Assembly (NCBI GenBank): GCA_951799445.1
Contig: OX637287.1
Location: forward strand, 1,240,001-1,304,000
DNA from: Pseudisothecium myosuroides
Lineage: Eukaryota; Streptophyta; Bryopsida; Hypnales; Lembophyllaceae
Length of the DNA: 64,000 bases
Direction: 5' to 3'
Both the position numbers and the translations under genes were made by a program. Every line of letters starts with the position of its first letter. Positions within the stretch are counted from its first letter, which is position 1. Positions 36,206 to 46,319 of the stretch are shown here, piece by piece. The notes below the pieces were generated by a model that made no database searches, had not been told where the DNA came from, and saw only the letters and a program-made list of their open reading frames with translations.

Positions 36206-37129
36206 CCCCGAAAGGACCGAGGCCTTTTTTCTGCCAAAAAACACTGAAAACTGCCATTTCTATAGCAAAGAGTAAAAAAATTTGAAAAATGTTTTTTTTT
36301 CACATCCAACCATAGTATCTTACACCTAACTAGTATAAGAATGTGTGGAATTTTTTTTAGAATTTTTGACCACATAGATTGCAAGATATTGGCATTTAAA
36401 GTGAAAAAAACAAGTTTTTCAGTACATTGCGGGACTAGATTTTTTGACTTTAAACATTATTAACTTAAATTTTTTGTACTACAGAGTTTTGAGGTTTTAT
36501 TTTCTATAGTGGAAAATTGAGTTGAGAGTCTAGAAAAAAAAAATTCAAAAAAAACTTAATTATCATTCTTAAAAAAATTGTTAAGTAGATGTAGGTACAA
36601 GATAGAAGGAAAATCTAAAACATTCGTATATTTTAGATGGAATTAAAATGCACTAATCCCAATGGTGAGATTGTTCTAACAAGTAAATCAGACCATACAA
36701 AAAAAAAATTTGAAAAATTTGAAAAATTGCATTCAGAAATGAATCCCAAAGTTATTTTTTTCAAGAAGATGCTTTAACTGCCCGAAAAACAAGAATGTCT
36801 ATAACTTTCTCATAACATATCCAAATGAAATGAATCAAAGCTTTCCAGATAGCCAAAAATATAATCTATGAGAAAAAAAATATTAAAAAAAAAAATTCAA
36901 ATTTTTGTCCATTTTTTTTGCTGCCCGAGCTACCCCCATCCCCTGTTTTGAGCTTATATGGTCATAACTTTTTTTCCCGGGCACCGATTGTGAAAAAATT
37001 ATATTCCCTTAAAGCTAATTAGTTTTTCTACCTCCAAAAAAAGTTTCAAAAAATCAGGAGAAAATTTCAGCCCGTAGGTACCTGCCCGAAAACGCATTTG
37101 TCCCCCGAGGGGACTTTGGTCCTTTAGGG
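36206..37129 (+). mobile_element. Family A TTAA-type element (A3, 924 bp)
   Basis: Left TTAA|CCCCGAAAGGACC (TTAA 36202-36205); right GGTCCTTTAGGG|TTAA (37130-37133). It is one of the best preserved copies, close to A4 along its whole length (shared CTGCCAAAAAACACT, CTATAGCAAAGAGTAAAAAA, ATAGTATCTTACACCTAACT, GATTGCAAGATAT). Three TGCCCG motifs occur in its right third. Noncoding. Confidence 0.92.
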
Positions 37130-37133
37130 TTAA

Positions 37134-37780
37134 CCCCAGAATGACCCTGAGGACAGAATGTGTCCTCGACCAATTTTTGAATTTAAATAAAACCTTATTA
37201 AATTACTATTTTAAGTAGTTTATATTTTTGAAAAATTCTTTATGAAGTTTAGTTTTAGTTTCAAAAATCTGATTTTGAAAATGATTGATTATGTTTTTTC
37301 TATTCAAAATTTTGTGCACGGGTGTCCGTTGCAATCTTGACTTTTTGTAGTGTTGAGGGCTCTTGGAAATGAGCCTCAAATACACTAGATCTTTGAGAAA
37401 AAATCACATTAGAAATTCATTTAAAAAAATTGTAGAGTAGATTTTGAGAAGTCATAAATTGATTGGGGTTATGCACGTTAGGCCCTTTAACCTCATATTT
37501 TTTTGGTGACCAAATTTTTAGATTTGACACGTGAAAAGAGGATTGAAAGGCTTCAAATCACTTTCACAGTTTTAACACCCTCATGATCAAACATTATAAT
37601 CTTTCAATCCGTAAGAGATATTGTTGTATTTTCTTTTCTAATGTGATCTCTAACATGTCTAGTTTGATTTCATACGGTTACAATTCAAAAAGAATTGATA
37701 CAACTTATCAAAATGTTGGCTTTTTGTTCAATATAGAGGAAATTTCTTGAAGCTCAGGAAATTCCAAGGTCATTCTGGGG
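37134..37780. mobile_element. Family D TTAA-type element (647 bp)
   Basis: Perfect 13-bp inverted ends CCCCAGAATGACC and GGTCATTCTGGGG, with TTAA at both sides (37130-37133, shared with A3, and 37781-37784). The interior is unrelated to family A and has no coding capacity. It is the only copy in the window. Confidence 0.85.
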
Positions 37781-37784
37781 TTAA

Positions 37785-38220
37785 AGGACCATAGGGGATA
37801 CTCTAACTCATCATAGTTGGAACTTCCACCATGTGCACCAAGTGCTCCCAAATGGATTCATGCGTTTAACCTTTTCGCTAGAGACCCATGAGCACGATTG
37901 CACGATCGCACGATCGTAGCGTCGCAGCGAGGCATCATGTGAGCACAAGGCCATTGCAATTGATCAGTCTTCAGTGGCAGACTACTAACATCAAGTTGCA
38001 ACACGTACCCAACCCCAAACCAGAAGGTGATTGATACCTTACTTACTCCATTTGGCAGATGGCAAACTCAGGCTGGTACACCCAAATTATCATTCAAATG
38101 CAGATCTGCAAGCCTGCAAGAGTGAGCAAGTGGGTTTTGGTCCGAGCACTGTGAAAATCATCACAACAGGATTGTTTGTAACTTAGTTGTCTGAAATTGT
38201 TCATTACACCCAATCACCAC
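37785..38220. other. Spacer between D1 and the minisatellite
   Basis: No gene. A GC-richer stretch with ACGATCG repeats lies at 37895-37935. Confidence 0.45.
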
Positions 38221-38605
38221 CCCTTAACTTATATGTCATTTGCTGCAGTCACTCATGGATTCCGCATGGAAGAAATTAACTTATTAACCCTGGACGGATG
38301 CCAATCACCGGCCCTTAACTTAAATGTCATTTGCTGCAGTCACTCACGGATTCCGCATGGAAGAAATTAACTTATTAACCCTGGACGGATGCCAATCACC
38401 GGCCCTTAACTTAAATGTCATTTGCTGCAGTCACTCACGGATTCCGCATGGAAGAAATTAACTTATTAACCCTGGACGGATGCCAATCACCGGCCCTTAA
38501 CTTAAATGTCATTTGCTGCAGTCACTCATGGATTCTGCAGTTGGGTTTCGCAGCCATGGAAGAAATTAACTTATTAACCTTGGAAAGATGCCGGCCTATG
38601 ACCAA
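38221..38605 (+). repeat. 91-bp minisatellite, four copies
   Basis: The unit starts CCCTTAACTT at 38221, 38312, 38403 and 38494, an exact 91-bp period. Each unit carries GTCATTTGCTGCAGTCACTC, GGATTCCGCATGGAAGAAAT and ACCCTGGACGGATGCCAATC. Units 2 and 3 are almost identical. The fourth has an extra 16 bp or so (GTTGGGTTTCGCAGCC) and ends in diverged sequence near 38605. The open frame across it is a by-product. Confidence 0.93.
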
Positions 38606-38881
38606 GGTAGTCACTCAAAAATGATCTAATTTATGGACCAATGAGGTAGAACCACCCATTTCAGATTAGGCAGCCACGGCCAACTTGAGTAGGGTTTACT
38701 ATTTCAGGTCAAGTAGGGCGCTCAAGTTTGCATGTGTTTTTTTCTCCTTGGAATGTGTTTTTTTCTCCTTTTCAAGTTTGGGACGCATAAGGTCATGACA
38801 CATGTTCCAAAATGTCCCAAAGTGTGTAGGAAGTAGTGAACAAGATAGTAGGAAGTAGTGAGTGGGAAAGTGGTTTAGCTA

Positions 38882-39128
38882 CACTGAATAATGAAATTGG
38901 GTTGCCTTGACAATTAGGTTGCTTTACCCTAGAGAAGTTACCTCATGGCTAATGCTTGTCCAGATGGAGGCACATGCCAATCTCTAATCCTGAACCATGA
39001 ACTAGTGCACCAAAATATGCCACACATGGTTCTTACATTACTGCATCCTTGTAAAGTAACTGTACATATTGATATAGTGTAGAATGTTGAGAAATTAGTG
39101 TGGGGCAACCTAATTTCAATATTTAGTG
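38882..39128 (+). mobile_element. Family G TA-flanked MITE (G1, 247 bp)
   Basis: Ends CACTGAATAATGAAATTGGG and the mirror CCTAATTTCAATATTTAGTG, extending to GTTGCC/GGCAAC, between TA dinucleotides (38880-38881, 39129-39130). The interior shares TATAGTGTAGAATGTTGAGAAATTAG with other G copies. Confidence 0.8.
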
Positions 39129-39746
39129 TAGAGCCAAATTGGAAGACTCTAGACAGTGGCTATGGATTTGGAACACTTTTTGGCTCCCAAAATTCATATT
39201 AATTTCAATATCGGCAATAAAATTACAAAAAATTTACAATCCCAATATTTCTTATCTCTCTACATGAGAAAAAATTCCACTGCCTCACACTACTCTTCAT
39301 CTGTTCTGAAATTGCTTCAGTGATCAAGTATGGGTGGTTCTACCTTAGGTGCATTCTTCATTTCTACAATGATCTAAAAAGTCATCCATCAGACTTGTGT
39401 TGTTTCAAGGTTCAAATTCATCTCTTGTTGATGTAGCTTCTACTTAAAAGTGGTTGCTACTACACAAGTAGTAGCACAACTCCCGTACTTGTAAGATAGG
39501 TTATGTGGAAAATGATTTTAAAATATTCATCAACTTTTTTTGGAAAATAATATTTAAAAATAAACAAAATTGAATGGAAAATTGTGTGGCCTTGAAGAAT
39601 GTTTTAATTTTTGGCATCTATCAAACTTTAGTTTCCGGAGATAATTAAATATTGGGCAGACATGTACCATTTCCCCCATCACTTACTATACCTGAGCTCA
39701 GATATAATTTAAAGCATAGCAAGCAAGTCATTGCCACTTTGAATTT

Positions 39747-40518
39747 AGGACCGCTTTACACCTAGAGGCCGGGCCAATTCTCCTCCAAACCTCCAAGCTG
39801 GGCCAGTTTGATTAAACCTGAACTCGCTTCCAATTGCTTAGGAGTCTCTCATTTTGGTCTTGTGTTTGGTTGTTATTTAAAAAGTTAGCTATCTGAAAAT
39901 TTAAATATACTTGTTGGGGAATGACTCCTCTGGTCTCAATGTACTCTATCAATGGAATTAGTCCATGTGTTTTTAAAAAAAAATTCTCCTCCAAATTGAT
40001 TGCACAAAATTTGTGCCCCTTTTGGGCTAGAGACTAACCTCAACTGTCCATTAGAATAAGATTATAATGGGAGCCAATTCTCCCATATGTAAAGGCCTTG
40101 GGGCCAAGAAGCTGGGCCGATTTAATAAAACCCACGAAAGAGAGAAAGAGGGGCTGAAATTTCTAGGGCCACTTTATCCCTAAAGATTGGGTTAATTCCC
40201 TTTGAGTCCGATTGCACAAAATCCAATGGGTGCGATTTGTTGAAAAAATAAGTTTTTATAAAATAAATTTTTTTAAATTAAAATCTGACATTGGCCCCAA
40301 GGCCAAGAATTGGCCTCTTATTTTTGGTGCACCCAATTCATCAAGCTCGGGCCATGTTAGATCATGTCTTTTTGAATAAAAAATTCATTAAACCAAATTC
40401 GCCCGGCCTCTAGGTGTAAAGGAATTGGGGTTGGTTTCAGTGTTCTGTCCAATCACAAGTGATGATTCTTGACCTCTAACGCAACAAATTGGCCCGGCTT
40501 CTAAGTGTAAAGCGTCCC
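39747..40518. mobile_element. GC-rich-ended inverted-repeat element with internal retroposon
   Basis: Ends GGACCGCTTTACACCTAGAG..GCCGGGCCAATT and the mirror AATTGGCCCGGCTTCTAAGT..GTAAAGCGTCC pair with few changes. Related phrases occur inside at about 40166-40200 and, inverted, at 40385-40415, suggesting nested or partly duplicated termini. The target duplication is unclear, so the superfamily is not assigned. A retroposed fragment occupies 39790-39981. Confidence 0.65.
39790..39981 (+). mobile_element. Short retroposon with 14-bp target duplication
   Basis: AATTCTCCTCCAAA occurs at 39776-39789 and 39982-39995. The insert ends TCAATGGAATTAGTC..TTTTAAAAAAAA, a poly(A)-like tail at the 3' side. 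No promoter boxes are recognised, so it may be a truncated LINE 3' end or a SINE. Confidence 0.7.
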
Positions 40519-40654
40519 TCAGTGTTTGTTTCTATTCCCTTATACATGGAAACTCAAGATAATGGTAACGAGAGACCCAATTGTCCCCTGATTTAGAAGT
40601 CATCCTATTAGTAACTGAACCTTTTCAAAATAAATCTTTTTGATAAATATAAAC

Positions 40655-40905
40655 ATCTATACCTTAAATGGGTTTGTTTGTTTTATTAGTTGCAGTGAGA
40701 TCTCCAGAACCGTATGTCCCTTGGTTGTGCTCTCGATACTGTTGGAAAACCCTAGGCAAGGAAGGCTGCACAAACTTTGTTTCGTGGCGTTCCAACTCAT
40801 GGCAAAAAAATATTGAAGTTTGAAGTTTTTATGAATTAGAAAATTACAAAAGTACATTTACTTTTCTTTTATTATGTTGTGGCCACAGCACAAGGCATAC
40901 TAGTT
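40655..40905 (-). repeat. Satellite-like repeat S, dispersed monomer (reverse)
   Basis: The reverse complement of the 43975-46318 unit: GAGATCTCCAGAACCGT, TTTGTTTCGTGGCGTTCCAA, TTATGAATTAGAAAATTAC, TGTGGCCACAGCACAAGGCA. Its TTAA at 40664-40667 is an unfilled version of the site used by A5 in the array. Confidence 0.8.
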
Positions 40906-41506
40906 TTTATTAAATTTGAACATAACAAATATCAAAATTTATGATTATTTCATATTCTGACATGTCAAAAGCCAAATTTGTATAAAAATGAGTCATAAGC
41001 AAAATTCTGCAATCTTCCTAATTCCAATACTATAGCAAGCATGGAACTGTCAACCCCCCAAAGTAGATTTGGCGTCAAGGAAAATCCTCAGCTTGGCCTA
41101 CTTAAGGTAACAGGCTTTGAAATTGCATAGGCTCTGAAATCGCCCACCCTATTCAAATGTACACCGCTTGTACATGTAACTATTTCGTAGCTTTCAATGA
41201 TAATTAAACAATGTACAATTTGGGAGGGGGCGATTTTAGAGCCCTATGCCACTTCAACTTCAAATTTTCATAACGAATTCGAGAAAGCTCCAAAAAATAT
41301 GAAACAACTTGTGTTAGATGCCAATTCCTCTTGTCTTTCAAGGAAAAATTAGTGAGAAATATTTTGAGACGTTTCACCTCCCCAAAATTCAGTTTCAGCT
41401 CTTAGGTGGGCGATTTCTGAGCCTATTACCTTACCTCTTTGGGCCTTACTCCGGTGGGAACTCCAGACTCTAGAGCACCAAGAAAAGTAACTAAAAAGAC
41501 ATTCTA

Positions 41507-41756
41507 CACAAAATAGTGAAATTGGGTTGCCCCATATTAATTTCTCGACATTTGACACTATATAAATATTTCATGTAACTTTACAAGAATGCACCACTTT
41601 TGAATTAGGATTTTGTTGTGATTGGGACTTGTAAACCTCCACGTCTACAAATAAAAATTATTGTAGAATTTTTTGTTGACTTTAATGGCTTGTAAAGTAA
41701 CTTTCTTGAGATAAGGCAACCTAGTTATTAAGGCAATCTAATTTCACTATTTTGTG
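41507..41756 (+). mobile_element. Family G TA-flanked MITE (G2, 250 bp)
   Basis: CACAAAATAGTGAAATTGGG at the left and the mirror AATTTCACTATTTTGTG at the right, between TA at 41505-41506 and 41757-41758. The termini are nearly perfect inverted repeats; the interior matches G3. Confidence 0.87.
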
Positions 41757-41767
41757 TAGTGTACTTT

Positions 41768-41830
41768 ACCCCTACTGTATTTTACCTTACTGTATTTTAC
41801 CTTACTGTATTTTACCTTAGCGTAATATTT
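41768..41830 (+). repeat. 15-bp tandem repeat TACTGTATTTTACCT
   Basis: Three clean copies and a decayed fourth directly after G2. Simple-sequence repeat. Confidence 0.85.
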
Positions 41831-41875
41831 TATCCCTCTTGTAATTTTGTTGAGTCACGACCAGCCCTTTTTTAA

Positions 41876-42808
41876 CCCCTAAAGGCCTAAGGTCTTTTTT
41901 CTGCCAAAAAACACTAAAAACTGCCATTTCCATAGCAAAAAGTAAAAAAAAATTAAAATTATTTCTTTTTCACATCTAACCATAGGATCTTACACCTAAT
42001 TGGTATGAGAATGTGTGGAAAAAATTTCAGAATTTTTGACCGCACAGATTGCAAGATATCTGCGTTTAAAGTGGAAAAAACAAGTTTTTCAGCACATTGC
42101 GGGACCAGGTTTTTTGACTTTAAACATTTTTAACTTAAAATTTTTGCACTACAACATTTTGAGCTTTAAATCTTTATAGTGGAGAATTGAGTTGAGAATC
42201 TAGGAAGAAAAAACAAACTCAAAAAAACTTAATTATCATTCTTAAAAAAATTGTTAAGTAGAAGTAGGTACAAGATAGAAGGAAAATCTAAAATATTCAT
42301 ATATTTTAGATGGAATTAAAATGCACTAATCCCAATGGTGAGATTGTTCTAGCAAGTAAACTAAACCATTCCAAAAAAAAAAAATTGAAAAATTACAAAA
42401 AATGCATTCCGAAATGAATCCTACAAGTTATTTTTTTCAAGAAGATGCTCTAACTGCCCGAAAAACAAGAATGTCCATAACTTCCTCATAACAAATCCAA
42501 TTGAAATGAATCAAAGCTTTCCAGATAGACAAAAATATAATCTATGAGAAAAAAAATATTTTAAAAAAAAATTCAAATTTTTGTCCTTTTTTTTTGCTGC
42601 CCGGGCTGCCCCCCGTCCCCTGTTTTCAGCTTATTTGGTCATAACTTTTTTTCCCGGGCACCAACTGAGAAAAAAATTAAATTCCCACAAAGCTTATCAG
42701 TTTTTCTATCTCCAAAAAAAAATTCAAAAAATCAGAACACAATTTCAGCCCGTAGGTACCTGCCCGAAAACACATTTGTCTCCCGAAGGGACAACGGGCT
42801 TTTAGGGG
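41876..42808 (+). mobile_element. Family A TTAA-type element (A4, 933 bp)
   Basis: Left TTAA|CCCCTAAAGGCC (TTAA 41872-41875); right GGGCTTTTAGGGG|TTAA (42809-42812). Nearly full-length similarity to A3. Carries AACTGCCCGAAAAACAAG, GCTGCCCGGGCTGCC and ACCTGCCCGAAAAC in its right third. Noncoding. Confidence 0.92.
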
Positions 42809-43082
42809 TTAAGCTTTTTGAGAAAGTGCCAGGATGGCGATCACTTACTGTAAAATTTGGTGGAGCATTGCATTTCTACATTCATCCATCTTTTGGACCA
42901 AAAATCACTTTTCTATCAAATTCATACACTTTTTCATCCAAATTTGACAATTTCATCTACATTTTTTATAGAAAAGAAAAAATCTGGCGAAAAAAGATTA
43001 CTTTTATCTGGCGAGAAAAAGCTCATTTATTTTGAAATGGTGAAATCTGGCCCCATGGTGCCCAAAAAAAAAGGGCTGGTCA

Positions 43083-43350
43083 CGAGTCACGACGGAGGGT
43101 GAGTGGGGGTAGAACCCGAGTTGACTTGGACTGTCCACGTCGAACTACCGCACGTTCGTTCGTTCGGAAACCGGAGAATGCGGGTGTTGCACCACGTGGA
43201 GCCTCGGGTCCCGGAGGGAGGGGAGAGAGGAGGCCCCGCAGGCAGCTTCCCGGGGGCTGTCCAAGGGGGCGACAATCGCTGCCCTGGAGATGGCGATCCC
43301 GCTCACCACGGGGCGTGCTGGTGTTGGGAAACTGCAGTTGGTCTCGTGGA
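43083..43350 (+). other. GC-rich island, possible gene fragment
   Basis: About 265 bp of strongly GC-rich sequence in an AT-rich setting. One plus frame reads SKGATIAALEMAIPLTTG then RAGVGKLQLV near 43262-43345, which resembles a degraded Walker A loop (GxxxxGK, but with Leu in place of Thr/Ser). I cannot name the parent gene. It may be an exon fragment carried by an element, or chance. Confidence 0.25.
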
Positions 43351-43974
43351 AAATTCAAATGTTCAGTTTCAAATTTTGTAGGGTGGAGGGGTTCGTTGCT
43401 TCGTCCTACAGTAACTAACAGGGATTTTATTTGCGGCGATGTGGGATGGAAATGGAATGTTTGGAAGTGTATAGAAGCTTACGACCTATTTCCAACCACT
43501 TACAGTAAGGATTAAGCATAGCTATGAACTGGGTTTGGTGGAGGGAAAAAATCAGTTCCCGTGTGGGGAAATAGACTTTAGACGGATTTGAAATTTTTTG
43601 GTATTTTTTAGTCCAAGAATGAAATTACTATGAATTATTTTTGTCAAGATTCTTTGAAACCTTATTCTTGTTACATAGAATATGTCTAATTCCAACTGTA
43701 GGATGGTCAAGAAATTGATTGGAAATCAATGGCTCACAATTCATCCTAACTGAGCAGTTAATGGAGGCCTACTTGAGCAGAATAAAATCAACCTATGAGT
43801 TGAAAATGGGGGGTGGTCGAAAAGAGGTCGTTTACTCTATACTCCAAATTGAAATGAATGGATGGAGGAGTGGATGGGACTTTTCCAAAGAATTTAAATG
43901 TAGGACTAGTTGAGCCATGTGCCATTGGTTCAATTTTTGTGAAAACAAATAACTCAAAAGTCCATAATTTTCAC

Positions 43975-46318
43975 ACTGTATGTCCAAACACCACAAAAAC
44001 ATCTAAGTTTGTGCATCCAAGAACATTCTAACAGGATCTAGAACGCGACCGACGAGGGATGCACGGTTCTGAAGATCTCACTATAACAAATAAGCAAATA
44101 AAACAAAGAGCCTAATTTGATGTATAGACTAGTATTAGGATGTCAATCCTTAAAATAAAAATAAAAGTAATTTTCTAACTCTTCAATTCATAAGAACTTC
44201 AAAATTTAATATCTTTTTTGCCATGAATCGGAATGCCATGAAACAAAGTCTATGCACCACGCCTTGCTAAGGACTTTCGCATGGTACCAAGAACACGACT
44301 GGGGGATGCATGTTTCTGGAAAAATCACCGTAACAAACAAAACAATCAATCTCATTTTAAGGCACAGACTAATATGCCTTGTACCGTTGCCACAATATAA
44401 TCAAAAATAAAAATAAAAATATTTTTCTAATTTTTTAATTCACAAAAACTTCAAAATTCAGTATTTTTTATATAGTAGGTCCAAACGCCTTGAAGCAAAG
44501 TCCATGCACCCCTCCTCATTGAGGACTTTCCAATGGTACAAAAAACGTGACTAGAAGACTCAAGCTTTTGAAGATATCACCGTAACAACAAAACAAATTA
44601 CCTTTTTTAACCCCTAAAGGACCGGCATGCATTTTTTAGCTGTATAGAAATTTTGGGCAGGTACGTGTGACTAGAGATTTCCATATTTTAAGCTGAAATT
44701 TTAATAGAAGGTGGGCGCAAGGAATATCTTTCATATACACTAAATTTTAGGACATTTGGAAATAGGAGTCAAAAGTTATGGCCAAATATGTTACTTTTCT
44801 TCGTAACTGGGCAGTCTGGGCAGAAAAAAAAATTTGGCAAAAATTTGATTTTTTTTTTAAATATTTTTTTTCTCGTAGATTATATTTTTGTCTATCTGTA
44901 AAGCTTTCATTCATTTCATTTGGATTTGTTATGAGAAAGTTATGGACATTCTTGTTTTTCGGGCAGTTAGAGCATCTTCTTGAAAAAAATAACTCGCAGG
45001 ATTCATTTTTGAATGTTCTTTCTGCAATTTTTCAAAAAAAATAAATTCTCATTGTTTAGTTTACTTGCTAGAACAATCTCACCATTGGGATTAGTGAATT
45101 TTAATTCCATCTAAAATATATTAATATTTTAGATTTTCCTTCTATCTCGTACCTACTTCTACTTAATAAAAATTTTAGGAATGATAATTAAGTTTTTTTG
45201 AATATTTTTTTTTCCTAGAATCTCAACTCAATTCTCCACTACAAAGATTTGAAGCACAAAACTTTGTAGTGCAAAAATTTTAAGTTAAAAATGTTTAAAG
45301 TCAAAAAATCTAGTCCCGCAATGTGCTGAAATATTTGTTTTTTCCACTTTAAACGCAGATATCTTGCAATCTGAGTGGTCAAAAATTCTGAAATTTTTTC
45401 CACACATTCTCATACTAATTAGGTGTAAGATCCTACGATTAGATGTGCAAAAAAACATTTTTCAAATTTTTTTACTCCTTGCTATAGAAATGGCAGTTTC
45501 GAGTGTTTTTTGGCAGAAAAAAGGCCTTGGGCCTTTAGGGGTTAAGGTACATACTAGTATGCCGTGTACCGTTGCCACAATATAATACATAATAAAAAAT
45601 AATAATTTTCTAATTTTCTGATTTACAAAAATTCAATATTCAATATCTTTTATATATCGTAGGTCCAAACACCACAAAGCAAACTCCATGCATCCCTCTT
45701 CGTTGAGGGCTTTCTAATGGTACCAAGAACATGATCGTGGGATACAAATTTGGAGATCTCACATTAACAAGCAAAACAAAACAAACTAAGTAACTAATTC
45801 AATGTATAGACTAGTGTGCCTTGTGCAGTTGTGCCATTGTCATAGTCAAAATAAAAATTACAATAATTTTTTAATTCATAAAACTTCAAAATTCAATATA
45901 TTTTCTTTTTTGAGTTGAAACAATACAAAACAAAGCCCATGCATCCCTCCTTGCAAAGAGCTTTCTAACAGTACCAAGAACACAACTAGAGGATGTATAT
46001 TTATAACAACAAAACAAATAGCCTAACTTAAAATATAAATATAGACTAAAGTGCCCTGTGCCATTGCCACAATATAATAAGTATAATAAATTTAAAATTA
46101 AAATAATTTTATAATTTTATAATTCATAAAAAACTTGAAATTCAATATCTTTCACACCGTAGGTCCAAACGCTACAAAACAAAGTCCATACACCCCTCCT
46201 TGCGAAGAGCTTTTTGACAATACCAAAAATGCTGCCGAGGGACTTACATTTTTTTAGATCTCAGCTTAATAAACAAAACTAACTAAATTTAAGGTATAGA
46301 AACTAGTGTATAAATATC
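43975..46318 (+). repeat. Satellite-like tandem array S, about six 250-bp units
   Basis: Recurring order: GGTCCAAACGCCACAAA, CAAAGTCCATGCACCCCTCC, GGTACCAAGAACACGACT, GATCTCACCGTAACAAA, ATTTAAGGTATAGACTAGTA, TGCCATTGCCACAATATAAT, AATTCA.AAAACTTCAAAATTC. Landmarks at about 43980, 44235, 44483, 45663, 45918 and 46163 give a period near 250 bp once inserted A5 is discounted. Units are moderately diverged. Single monomers lie at 40655-40905, 51023-51296 and 53768-54000. Confidence 0.87.
44611..45541 (-). mobile_element. Family A TTAA-type element (A5, 931 bp) inside the satellite array
   Basis: Left TTAA|CCCCTAAAGGACC (TTAA 44607-44610); right GGGCCTTTAGGGG|TTAA (45542-45545). The interior is the reverse complement of A3/A4. 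It splits an S unit at ATTTAAGGTATAGACTAG, a position that has a single TTAA in other units. Confidence 0.93.
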
Positions 46319-46319
46319 C

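Noticed and set aside
38221..38605. CRISPR-like regular repeats
   Set aside because: The 91-bp units are contiguous with no unique spacers, in a plant genome; it is a minisatellite.
36202..45545. Telomere-like motif CCCTAAA/TTTAGGG at element ends
   Set aside because: It occurs once per element end and never in tandem; it belongs to the terminal sequence of family A and is not interstitial telomere repeat.
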